A DNA stretch of 64,000 nt from Paenibacillus algicola. GTDB lineage: Bacteria > Bacillota > Bacilli > Paenibacillales > Paenibacillaceae. The stretch lies in NCBI RefSeq assembly GCF_005577435.1, contig NZ_CP040396.1, forward strand, positions 819,501 through 883,500, in the 5' to 3' direction. The translations under genes and the position numbers were made by a program. How positions within the stretch are numbered: the first letter of the stretch is position 1; each line of letters starts with the position of its first letter. Below the pieces are notes generated by a model. The model ran no database searches, was not told the origin of the DNA, and was given only the letters and a program-made list of their open reading frames with translations. Positions 56,367 to 64,000 of the stretch are shown here, one piece after another.

Positions 56367-57317
56367 TTGACTAATTTTTTCTCGAACAGACAGCGTATCA
56401 AAGGAGCTGCGGCACAAAACCTACTTAAGGATATTTGGCGTAACAGATGGCTCTATATTTTTGTGATCCCAGGGGTGTTTTATTTCTTGATTTTTAAATA
56501 TATCCCTATGGGAGGTGTGGTCATTGCGTTTAAAGATTACACCCCATTTCTAGGAATTGTAGAAAGCCAGTGGGTGGGGTGGAAGCATTTCGAAAGACTA
56601 TTTCAAAACAACGATTTTGTGATGTTATTCCGCAACACCATTCTAATCTCCTTATATAAGTTGTTGTTTTACTTTCCCGTGCCCATCATTCTTGCGCTTA
56701 TGCTCAATGAAGTGCGTCTGAAGGTGTTCAAACGTTTTGTACAAACGGTTATTTACATCCCGCATTTTTTCTCATGGGTAGTCGTTGCAGGAATTACGTA
56801 TGTGTTACTGACCACTGAGGGCGGCATTGTTAATGAGTTTATCACGTGGGCCGGCGGGGAGAAGATTAATTTTTTGGGCCAAAATGCTTGGATTCGCACC
56901 TTGCTTACCTTACAGACCATTTGGCGAGAAGCGGGTTGGGGGACCATATTGTATCTTGCGGCGATGAGTGCAGTAGATCCACAGCTTTATGAGGCGGCCA
57001 AGATAGATGGAGCAGGCAGATTTCGTCAGATGTGGAATGTGACCTTGCCTTGCATACGCAGTACGATTGTCATCTTACTTATATTGCAGATCGGAAACTT
57101 TATGGATCTAGGTTTTGAGCAAATCTACAACATGATCAATGCAGGCAATAAAGATTATGGCAATGTGTTTGATACGTATGTCTATACGATCGGTATAAAG
57201 GAAGGACAATTCAGCTATAGTACAGCTATTGGGCTGTTTAAGTCAGTCATAGGTCTAATCTTAGTGCTTGGCTCTAATTATTTGGCACGAAGGTCTGGTG
57301 AGGAAGGCATATTCTAG
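56367..57317 (+). CDS. ABC sugar importer permease 3A (LplB-like)
   Basis: A 316-residue permease. I use the TTG at 56367, which has AAGGAG at 56349-56354; a GTG at 56310 is possible but has no good site. Signatures: I-P-M-G-G-V-V-I-A-F-K-D-Y-T-P, E-S-Q-W-V-G-W-K-H-F, EAA loop near 205 (E-A-A-K-I-D-G-A-G-R-F-R-Q-M-W). Its partner permease begins 20 bp downstream and the binding protein follows, an order opposite to that of importer 2. Confidence 0.9.
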   Translation: MTNFFSNRQRIKGAAAQNLLKDIWRNRWLYIFVIPGVFYFLIFKYIPMGGVVIAFKDYTPFLGIVESQWVGWKHFERLFQNNDFVMLFRNTILISLYKLLFYFPVPIILALMLNEVRLKVFKRFVQTVIYIPHFFSWVVVAGITYVLLTTEGGIVNEFITWAGGEKINFLGQNAWIRTLLTLQTIWREAGWGTILYLAAMSAVDPQLYEAAKIDGAGRFRQMWNVTLPCIRSTIVILLILQIGNFMDLGFEQIYNMINAGNKDYGNVFDTYVYTIGIKEGQFSYSTAIGLFKSVIGLILVLGSNYLARRSGEEGIF

Positions 57318-57337
57318 GGATAGGAGGAAATCTACAA

Positions 57338-58204
57338 ATGAGGAAAAGTGGTTTAGCGGACCGTAGCTTTGACACTATAAACGTGCTACTGCTGATTGTA
57401 ATTTCATTGATTTGCATTTTGCCTTTTTTGCAGATCGTAGCGGGCTCTTTTGCAACTCAGCAAGAGTTGATGGAAAAAAAGTTTGTGTTGATTCCTGAGG
57501 TGTATTCGCTTGATGCATATCGATTTATTTTTTCGGATATAACCATACCCAAAAGTATGATGATCTCTGTATTTATTACCGTTTGTGGGACAATCATTAA
57601 TCTTGTTCTCACTTCTATTACTGCTTTTGCATTAGCTAGACGTGGCTTGAGAGGCCGGCGCTTTATTATGTTTCTAATCGTGTTCACCCTGCTGTTTGAT
57701 GGAGGGATGATACCGGCATATCTCGTCGTGAAGGAATTAGGTCTCATAAATACGTATTGGGCAGTAATGATTCCGAATGCGATTAGTGCATTTAATTTGA
57801 TCTTAATGCGCAACTTCTTCATGAGCTTGCCGGAGGAATTATTCGAATCAGCTAAGATTGACGGCTGTAATGATCTTAAAACATTTATCCAGATCGTTAT
57901 TCCGTTATCTATGGCTTCAATGGCTACATTTATGTTGTTTTATGCTGTGAATCACTGGAATAATTTCATGATGCCATTTCTCTACTTGAATTCACCTGAC
58001 ATGTGGCCTGTGCAGATTTGGCTGCGTCAAATTATCATTATGGCAACTGCAGATTTTGGTGATTTTGGAGCTAGCATCGAAATACCATCTCAATCCCTTC
58101 GAATGGCTACGATTGTTGTAGCTACTCTGCCTATATTGCTTGTGTATCCATTTATTCAGAAGCATTTTGTGAAGGGTGTTATGATTGGCTCGGTTAAGGG
58201 ATGA
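57338..58204 (+). CDS. ABC sugar importer permease 3B (YtcP/MalG-like)
   Basis: A 288-residue permease with TAGGAGGAAA before the ATG, a D-G-G-M-I-P-A-Y-L segment, an EAA loop near 165 (F-E-S-A-K-I-D-G-C-N-D-L, with E-S-A instead of E-A-A) and the usual K-H-F-V-K-G-V-M-I-G-S-V-K-G ending. It completes importer 3. Confidence 0.92.
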   Translation: MRKSGLADRSFDTINVLLLIVISLICILPFLQIVAGSFATQQELMEKKFVLIPEVYSLDAYRFIFSDITIPKSMMISVFITVCGTIINLVLTSITAFALARRGLRGRRFIMFLIVFTLLFDGGMIPAYLVVKELGLINTYWAVMIPNAISAFNLILMRNFFMSLPEELFESAKIDGCNDLKTFIQIVIPLSMASMATFMLFYAVNHWNNFMMPFLYLNSPDMWPVQIWLRQIIIMATADFGDFGASIEIPSQSLRMATIVVATLPILLVYPFIQKHFVKGVMIGSVKG

Positions 58205-58274
58205 CAATGAGAATCCATTTTGTGGAATGGGTTCGCATCATCTTTTAATAAATAAAACTAAATGGAGGGTTAGA

Positions 58275-59843
58275 ATGCTTAAAAAAACAAAAAAAGCTTC
58301 AGTCATTCTCGTATCGTTCGTGCTATTGTGTGTTGTTGTCCTATCAGGCTGTGCGGGGAATGAGAATGGCAACGGCGCCGATTCCAATGCTGTCGGTTCG
58401 AATGGAGCGTCGGCAACAGATGGGAAACAAGACGACGCTCCCGAAGCAACAAAATCATTGGAGCCCATTAAGGTAACCGCGCTTCAACCATATTGGGGAG
58501 CACTGCCTGATATGGATGGCTCATTGTTCAAGTACATTGAACAATCTATGAATGTAGAATTTGAAACGGAGTTTGTATTCGGACCGAACTTTATGGATAA
58601 GGTGAATGTCGCCTTAGCATCGGGAAACCTTCCTCACATGCTATATATCTTCGATGGGAAGCAGCCTTCTATCGTTACTGCGATTCGGGCAGGTGCATTC
58701 TGGGAATTGGATGGAAAACTTGAAAAGTATCCAAATCTAATGGCAGGTAAAGATAAGATAAGAGACGAGAATATCAAGGTGGACGGAAAAACTTATCAAA
58801 TTTATATTCCTGAGGCTATCTCAAGACAAGGTATGAACATGCGCCAGGACTGGCTGGACAATCTAGGTCTCCAGAAGCCTACAACAATTGATGAGTTATA
58901 TAATGTATTAAGGGCTTTTACCCAGGATGATCCTGATCGGAATGGAAAAAATGATACGATAGGTCTAGCGCAAAGACTGCATGCTGGCGTGCCTGTCGGA
59001 TTTCCGATTCTGCTTGCTAAGTTTGGCGCCCCTAATGGTTATGAGGTGAAAGACAACAAATTTATTCCGGCTTTCACGACAGAGGCCTATAGAGAGACGA
59101 TGCGTTTCTTTAAGAAATTATATGATGAAGGTATTATGAACCAAGATTTTAGCTATCTTCAAAGAACCCAGGGTGAAGAATTGATTCAAAATGGAAAAGC
59201 CGGAGTACAGATAAGTAACGTCGATGAAAAACTATTGTGGAATCCGTTACTAGACAGCAATCCTAATGCTTCCATCGTCTCATTATCCTATCTAGAGGGA
59301 CCTACCGGCAATCACTTATTTACAAGTAAAGGCTATTGGGTGACTATTGCCTTCCCGAAAAGCACAGTAAAAACAGAGGAAGAGCTCGACCGACTTCTTG
59401 CCGCTTTGGATTTGATGGCTGCGCCAGAGCAAAAGGAATTTTTTATGCTAGGCATCGAGGGTGAGCATTACAAAAAGGATAACGGGAATATATCGATTGT
59501 AAAAAATGTGGAATCTGAGCTGGTTTCTTTGCGAATGTTTGCCCCTGACGCCTTTGAGCCTATAGCTCCACCTGGGACTCCAAAGCATATTGAGGACATG
59601 TGTGATGTGTTAAGTGAAAATGAAACCTCTAATAACTTGGTGAACAATCCGGCGGCTTCCATTATATCGAAAACGGCTATTGAACTAGGTGGAGAGCTGG
59701 ATAAAATGATTCAAGACGCAACTGTAAAGTACATTATGGGTGAGGTCAATGATCAACAATTTGACGAGGTTATTGAAAAATGGAAAAGCTCGGGCGGAGT
59801 TAAAATGTTAGAAGAGTTCGAGGCTGAATATAATAAGAAGTAA
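58275..59843 (+). CDS. ABC importer solute-binding lipoprotein 3
   Basis: A 522-residue lipoprotein. I chose the ATG at 58275 because GGAGGG lies just upstream and M-L-K-K-T-K-K-A begins a good signal peptide; the open frame extends 30 codons further but without one. Lipobox L-S-G-C, then a Gly/Asn/Ser/Ala-rich linker. Binding fold with L-P-H-M-L-Y-I-F-D-G and W-L-D-N-L-G-L-Q-K-P-T-T-I-D-E-L. Clearly diverged from binding proteins 1 and 2, so it likely takes a different oligosaccharide. Confidence 0.92.
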   Translation: MLKKTKKASVILVSFVLLCVVVLSGCAGNENGNGADSNAVGSNGASATDGKQDDAPEATKSLEPIKVTALQPYWGALPDMDGSLFKYIEQSMNVEFETEFVFGPNFMDKVNVALASGNLPHMLYIFDGKQPSIVTAIRAGAFWELDGKLEKYPNLMAGKDKIRDENIKVDGKTYQIYIPEAISRQGMNMRQDWLDNLGLQKPTTIDELYNVLRAFTQDDPDRNGKNDTIGLAQRLHAGVPVGFPILLAKFGAPNGYEVKDNKFIPAFTTEAYRETMRFFKKLYDEGIMNQDFSYLQRTQGEELIQNGKAGVQISNVDEKLLWNPLLDSNPNASIVSLSYLEGPTGNHLFTSKGYWVTIAFPKSTVKTEEELDRLLAALDLMAAPEQKEFFMLGIEGEHYKKDNGNISIVKNVESELVSLRMFAPDAFEPIAPPGTPKHIEDMCDVLSENETSNNLVNNPAASIISKTAIELGGELDKMIQDATVKYIMGEVNDQQFDEVIEKWKSSGGVKMLEEFEAEYNKK

Positions 59844-59866
59844 AAAATGATGTAAATAAAGTTGCG

Positions 59867-59897
59867 ATCCCCTCACCAGCTCTACAGGTGAGGGGAT
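59867..59897 (+). terminator. Hairpin after binding protein 3
   Basis: A perfect 11-bp stem ATCCCCTCACC/GGTGAGGGGAT with a 9-nt loop. It is followed by TATGCTCTTT rather than a clean T run, so termination may be partial. Confidence 0.65.
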
Positions 59898-59973
59898 TAT
59901 GCTCTTTAATAAGAACGAGTATGGTCTATGAAAGGGCTAGGCATTTCCTCTTATTTATTCCATGAGGTGACGA

Positions 59974-60780
59974 TTAATGGGGGTAAAGAGATTTGAATTC
60001 GAATCCGCAAGGTCCACCATCCGGGTTATCGATTAACTCAACGATGGAGCCGTCGGCTCGAAATAATGGCTGATAGTGCTTGCCAATGTGAGTGGCCGAC
60101 TCGTTCGCGTAGTGGCAGATGAAAGCTCTCCGAAATCTGTCTTTTGTCTTATTTCGATAGGAGCCATGAATAAGATTTCCGTTGAAGAACAGCACATCGC
60201 CAGGCTCCATAATGACTGGCATAGGTTTTTGCTCCTTCGGGGGCTTTACATAGTGGGTTGTAAACGATTCCTTCGAATCTGACAGCTCCGGACAGACGAT
60301 ATCATATTGCTGCGTCTTGGGTACAACCAGTAGACCGCCGTTTTCTTCATCTGCGGGGTCGATAGCCGTCCAGGCTGCAATGCAGTTTCCCGGTTCAACC
60401 TTTAAATAGAAGTTATCCTGATGAAGAGCCTGTCCTCTCGCTCCAGGAGGCTTATAATAGAACATGCTTTGTGCTGCTAACGCCGCTTCATTATATAGGC
60501 TCTCGAGCACGGACATCACCGGCTGGTGCAGCATATATTTTTTTGCCGTTTCATTAAATCGATGCGGGTGCATAACCCGAGGATATCGCCTTAATGGATC
60601 TGGGGACTCAGAGGATAAATCAGGCTCAAAGTATCCTGGAATTGCTCTCTCGCTAATCTCGTGAAACGTTTGCTCGATTTCATCCAGCTCCTGCTTACTG
60701 AATAGTCCTTTTACAATAACGTACCCTTCCATTTCGAATTGGTTCTTTTGTTCTTTAGTTAACACGGTTTGGCTTTGCAT
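59974..60780 (-). CDS. Phytanoyl-CoA dioxygenase (PhyH)-family Fe(II)/2-oxoglutarate oxygenase
   Basis: A 268-residue oxygenase. I chose the ATG at 60780 (M-Q-S-Q-T-V) with AAGGGAGAG upstream over an ATG six codons earlier. The iron triad is visible: H-Q-D in A-L-H-Q-D-N-F near residue 135, and the distal His in L-I-H-G-S-Y-R-N near 207, with an Arg following in K-D-R-F-R-R-A that would hold 2-oxoglutarate. Members act on very different small molecules, so the substrate is unknown. It is divergent from a cupin-AraC gene 147 bp away. Sitting in a sulfated-glycan locus, it might oxidise a modified sugar or a sulfate or methyl ester, which is speculation. Confidence 0.85.
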   Translation of the reverse strand: MQSQTVLTKEQKNQFEMEGYVIVKGLFSKQELDEIEQTFHEISERAIPGYFEPDLSSESPDPLRRYPRVMHPHRFNETAKKYMLHQPVMSVLESLYNEAALAAQSMFYYKPPGARGQALHQDNFYLKVEPGNCIAAWTAIDPADEENGGLLVVPKTQQYDIVCPELSDSKESFTTHYVKPPKEQKPMPVIMEPGDVLFFNGNLIHGSYRNKTKDRFRRAFICHYANESATHIGKHYQPLFRADGSIVELIDNPDGGPCGFEFKSLYPH

Positions 60781-60926
60781 GATGCTCTCTCCCTTCATAT
60801 TTTGCTTAATAACAGTCTAAAGTCAAAGCAGGTTCCAAGGAATTAGCAATTCTGCTTTTCAATCATACCATTCTGCTTTCTGCAGTTATCTATAGTTGGT
60901 TAAATATCCGGATTGGAGGTATTGCA

Positions 60927-61721
60927 TTGAAGCCTATCAACGACCCCTCTCTTCTGAACACTGGCATTAGCATTTCGGGATACTATCTAATGTCAGATGC
61001 TTATGCTACTCATCGGCCGAAAGGTATGACAGAGTGGCTAATAACCTATACATTACGTGGAAAAGGATATATGGATGTCCCCAGCGGAATGCAGCATTGT
61101 ATCAAAGGTGATATAACATTTTTAAGACCTGGCACGCCTCACAGATATGGTACTGTGAAGGGCGAGGAATGGGATTTTTATTGGGCGCATTTTAATGACT
61201 ATCTTATTGAAGACAACTTACTGCCTTCTGAACCACTTTTTATCCATAATTTTAAAGCAAATACGGTTCAAAGGAGAATAAATCAGGCGTTTCGCAGACT
61301 CCTTTTTGATTCGACTGAACGAGACGAATATTGGCAGGAGCTTTGTTTGAACTCGCTTCGCGAAATGCTAATGCTGTTAGCTCAGGAGCAAAAGCTACAG
61401 CGTGATCCGCGCATCGTAGAAACAATCCATTATCTTTCTATCCATATGCGGGATAGTGTGCAAATCGAGGAGCTCGCACGAACAATCGGGCTTTCTTCCT
61501 CAAGATTGTCGCATTTGTTCAAGGAGCAGACTGGACTTTCCATTATTGATACCTTGAACCAAATGCGAATTCGTCAGGCTGCTTTACTGCTTACGCATAC
61601 AAATCGAAGCGCAAGTGAAATATGTTATGAGGTGGGATTCCACAATTACAATCATTTCATTAATCAGTTCCGAAAGTGGTATGGATTGAGTCCAAGCAGC
61701 TATAAAAGAAAGCATACTTAA
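60927..61721 (+). CDS. Cupin-AraC transcriptional regulator 2
   Basis: A 264-residue regulator starting at TTG 60927 behind GGAGGT (60915-60920). N-terminal cupin (W-L-I-T-Y-T-L-R-G-K-G-Y, K-G-D-I-T-F-L-R-P-G-T-P-H, W-D-F-Y-W-A-H-F) and C-terminal AraC domain (S-S-R-L-S-H-L-F-K-E-Q-T-G-L-S and V-G-F-H-N-Y-N-H-F-I-N-Q-F-R-K-W-Y-G-L-S-P). Divergent arrangement with the PhyH gene suggests it controls that gene. It is only distantly similar to the regulator at 47100. Confidence 0.88.
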   Translation: MKPINDPSLLNTGISISGYYLMSDAYATHRPKGMTEWLITYTLRGKGYMDVPSGMQHCIKGDITFLRPGTPHRYGTVKGEEWDFYWAHFNDYLIEDNLLPSEPLFIHNFKANTVQRRINQAFRRLLFDSTERDEYWQELCLNSLREMLMLLAQEQKLQRDPRIVETIHYLSIHMRDSVQIEELARTIGLSSSRLSHLFKEQTGLSIIDTLNQMRIRQAALLLTHTNRSASEICYEVGFHNYNHFINQFRKWYGLSPSSYKRKHT

Positions 61722-61846
61722 CATAAAAGGGCTTTTTTACGATTTTGTAGATGGAATTTCGTAAATGTTCGATATACGTTGTGGAAAAGGGGCTCTTATA
61801 ATTGGGATAAGGAGTTGTGAAACTCTCGACAAAAAATGGGAGGTTG

Positions 61847-62092
61847 ATGGTTGCGGTGAAAAAGACAAAAGCAAGCTAATTCATGATTCTAGTCAGTGTA
61901 ACAGCAGCATGCTCCAGTAATTCAGAGGAGGCAAGCCAGAGCTCAAACAGCCCGACACAAAGCGCAGCCCCACAAGACAATACGAATTAGGCAACGACCT
62001 ATCCCATTCAAATGGATAAGAAGCTTACGTATTGGGCGGGCATTAATTCTAATCTGGCTGGGATTCGCACTCGCTGGATGAGCCTAATTTTT
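61847..62092 (+). pseudogene. Truncated paralogue of solute-binding lipoprotein 2
   Basis: The leader, ribosome binding site and first about 80 codons closely match those of the gene at 31991: G-G-G-A-G-G-T-T-G-A-T-G context, V-K-K-T-K-A-S, then M-I-L-V-S-V-T-A-A-C-S-S-N-S-E-E-A, Y-P-I-Q-M-D-K-K-L-T-Y-W-A-G-I-N-S-N-L-A-G-I. The signal peptide has lost about seven codons and gained a stop; another stop (TAG) lies in the linker, a frameshift follows, and the sequence ends abruptly near 62092. In the 61722-62207 gap there is otherwise only this remnant, its leader and the hairpin at 62139. Confidence 0.85.
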
Positions 62093-62138
62093 GTGTCCAC
62101 TTTATTGACTTAAGTACATAGTGAGTCTTAGCAAGACA

Positions 62139-62175
62139 TGTCAAAAAATCCACTTCTATAGTGGATTTTTTGACA
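62139..62175 (+). terminator. Very strong hairpin upstream of the histidine kinase
   Basis: A perfect 16-bp stem (TGTCAAAAAATCCACT and its complement) with a 5-nt loop. The T run is inside the descending arm. It could be the original terminator of the lost binding-protein operon, or a bidirectional terminator insulating the kinase gene. Confidence 0.7.
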
Positions 62176-62207
62176 TTCATCTATATGGTGAAATGGAGGC
62201 AGGCGCT

Positions 62208-63980
62208 ATGAATACAAAGCAACTAAAAATTTATAATATTCTAACCAAGCTTGGTTTGACGAGAACAAGAGTTCAATTATTTATGTGCTTTGTTTTTATT
62301 ATGATATTAATTCTTTGGATAGCTGGATGGTTGACGTACCATACTACCCTGCCCATCATTGAGAGGAATACCGTTAGAATAGTGGAGAACAGCGCTGCGC
62401 AAACTCAGAAGCATGTGGAAGCATTATTTGGAGAAACGAATACGATATCATTGCAATTTACTATGGATTCTAGAGTGCAGGACATTCTTGAACAAGCTAG
62501 CCAAAACGCCGAAATCGGCATCTCAGACAAATTAAATGTAAGACCCATTATTATTAAATACACAGCATTTTCCCAAAATATTCATTCTATCGATATCTAC
62601 TCGGAGAAAGGATCGTTATATCCCGTTGAATCGCTTGCACTCCAGGCTCGAATAGGTAGTACCGCTTACAATCAATTAAAGCAAAGCGCAGGAGAGGCCA
62701 TCTGGCTTGGAGCAGATCCCCTAGACTCCAATTATTTGTTGTCTGTCAGAAGGATTAGATTACAGCATAATGGCCAGTTTGCTGGATACCTGGTTGTTCG
62801 CACATTCAATACCGTGCTAACGCAGGTTCGTACGGAGCAATCATCTGAAGAGCTATTGCTCCTCTTCGATCAGCAAGATAGATTAGTGTATACGTCGATG
62901 GAACCCATCTCATCCATCGAAATGGAGGAGCTTAAGGGGAAGGAAACTGTACTTATTCGAAATCGAAGCTACAAGCCTGTAATTAAATCATCGAATATGA
63001 CAGGCTGGAGCTTGGTCATTCTTACACCTATGGATCAAATTACTGCTGCGATACATGCGCTTAAGAAATCATTGTTATGGTCAGGTTTAGTGACAGGGGT
63101 GCTGCTGATTATCCTTTCACTGATTCTCTCATCTAAGATGATTCAATCGCTTTATAGTATAAGGAAAATTATGCACAAAGCAAGGAACGGAAAGCCAATG
63201 ATTAACGACAAGATCTATTTCAACAAAGAAGTCAATGAATTAAATCAGTCATACAACAAGATGGCTGCAGATATTGATCAGTTAATTCATACCGTATATG
63301 AAAAGGAAATTTACAGAAGTCAATCAGAGCTAAAAGCGTTACATGCTCAAATTCATCCACATTTTTTGTACAACACACTTGAAGTTGTAAATTGGATGTT
63401 AAGAGAAAAAGGACAAGACGATTCGGCTGACGTTATTGTAGATTTGTCACAGCTGTTTAGATATTCAATAAAAGCGCCAGAATGGGTTGCTTTAAAAGAT
63501 GAGGTAGATCACGTTCGAAGCTATTTGAGAATTATGCAGTTACGCATTAAAAGGCTGGAATTCAATCTTATTCAAGATCCAGAGGTATCAGAATGCATCA
63601 TTCCAAAGCTAATATTGCAGCCCATTATAGAAAACGCAATAAAATATGGTATTGAACCCATGCGTAAACAATGTATTCTGACCATAATCATTGAAAAACA
63701 AAATGCTGAACTCAAGGAAGATGCAGAGCCAGAGGAACTTCTTGTTATAAAAATTCATGATAACGGCAAGGGAATAAATGAGGATAAATTAGCACAGATC
63801 CGATCAAGCTTATATGATACCAACATCAATTTGTTTAATGGTGAATCGGGAATTGGCTTAACAAATGTTCATCATCGATTGCAGTCGCTTTATGGGCATC
63901 GATATGGCTTGGAAATCAATAGTAAAGCGGATGAGGGAACTTGTGTCTCCATTGTAATACCGTTAAATAAATTTAAATGA
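62208..63980 (+). CDS. YesM-type sensor histidine kinase
   Basis: A 590-residue kinase. I chose the ATG at 62208, with GGAGG at 62195-62199; the longer frame runs through the hairpin. Helix 1 at about 22-45, an extracytoplasmic sensor region, helix 2 near 285-305, a HAMP-like linker, the His_kinase (PF06580) phospho-acceptor segment H-A-Q-I-H-P-H-F-L-Y-N near 382, and a C-terminal ATPase domain with N-A-I-K-Y-G, D-N-G-K-G-I and G-I-G-L-T-N-V. It would phosphorylate a YesN-type response regulator: GGTGAGGG at 63985 and an ATG at 63997 suggest that gene begins at the window edge. Likely sensor for an extracellular oligosaccharide of this locus. Confidence 0.9.
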   Translation: MNTKQLKIYNILTKLGLTRTRVQLFMCFVFIMILILWIAGWLTYHTTLPIIERNTVRIVENSAAQTQKHVEALFGETNTISLQFTMDSRVQDILEQASQNAEIGISDKLNVRPIIIKYTAFSQNIHSIDIYSEKGSLYPVESLALQARIGSTAYNQLKQSAGEAIWLGADPLDSNYLLSVRRIRLQHNGQFAGYLVVRTFNTVLTQVRTEQSSEELLLLFDQQDRLVYTSMEPISSIEMEELKGKETVLIRNRSYKPVIKSSNMTGWSLVILTPMDQITAAIHALKKSLLWSGLVTGVLLIILSLILSSKMIQSLYSIRKIMHKARNGKPMINDKIYFNKEVNELNQSYNKMAADIDQLIHTVYEKEIYRSQSELKALHAQIHPHFLYNTLEVVNWMLREKGQDDSADVIVDLSQLFRYSIKAPEWVALKDEVDHVRSYLRIMQLRIKRLEFNLIQDPEVSECIIPKLILQPIIENAIKYGIEPMRKQCILTIIIEKQNAELKEDAEPEELLVIKIHDNGKGINEDKLAQIRSSLYDTNINLFNGESGIGLTNVHHRLQSLYGHRYGLEINSKADEGTCVSIVIPLNKFK

Positions 63981-64000
63981 ATAAGGTGAGGGTTACATGC

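Noticed and set aside
1..64000. CRISPR arrays, tRNA or rRNA genes
   Set aside because: No regularly spaced repeats and no tRNA- or rRNA-like sequence were noticed on reading; a dedicated scan was not possible.

Overview
The window looks like a chromosomal segment of a Paenibacillus-type member of the Bacillales. This rests on strong GGAGG-type ribosome binding sites with many TTG and GTG starts, large membrane-anchored AraC regulators, YesM-type histidine kinases, LplB/YtcP-type sugar permeases without their own ATPase, and a perfect CcpA cre box. That is inference from gene content; there is no rRNA or other phylogenetic marker here, and I saw no tRNA or CRISPR array.

Region 1 (1-13.35 kb) is a defence and mobile-DNA region. 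It holds the end of a HipA-like kinase gene with a DUF3037 partner, then a two-gene Gabija-type system (OLD-family ATPase/TOPRIM nuclease plus UvrD-like helicase). Next is a small membrane-protein gene that appears to have been hit twice, by an IS3-family and an IS4-family element. After these come a PPP-family phosphatase, a winged-helix/unknown protein overlapping a protein with a possible HEPN RNase motif and zinc-ribbon cysteines, an IS5-type transposase fragment and an anchored hypothetical protein. Region 2 (13.35-13.93 kb) is decayed DNA with a duplicated gene fragment.

Region 3 (13.9-64 kb) is one very large carbohydrate-utilisation locus. It has three ABC importers (each two permeases plus a lipoprotein binding protein; no ATPase gene) and five intact formylglycine-type sulfatases, all with a cysteine in the C-x-P-x-R motif. 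Glycosidases are two GH78 alpha-L-rhamnosidases, one GH3 beta-xylosidase-like enzyme, one GH2 enzyme, one GH88 unsaturated glucuronyl hydrolase and an uncharacterised clan GH-A-like protein. One secreted alginate-lyase-fold polysaccharide lyase and one phytanoyl-CoA dioxygenase-like enzyme complete the enzyme set. Regulators are three transmembrane AraC proteins, two cupin-AraC proteins and a YesM-type kinase whose response regulator probably starts at the right edge. A sixth sulfatase, another glycosidase, a binding protein and an AraC tail are decayed remnants.

How the genes seem to work together (inference): the only enzyme with a signal peptide is the lyase. It would cut a uronic-acid-containing polymer outside the cell, the ABC systems would import the still-sulfated oligomers, and the signal-less sulfatases, GH88, GH78, GH3 and GH2 enzymes would finish degradation in the cytoplasm. 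Sulfate, rhamnose, unsaturated uronate and xylose-type activities together suggest an ulvan-like sulfated rhamno-glucuronan. No sulfatase-maturing radical SAM enzyme, importer ATPase, or uronate or rhamnose catabolic gene lies in the window, so those must be encoded elsewhere.
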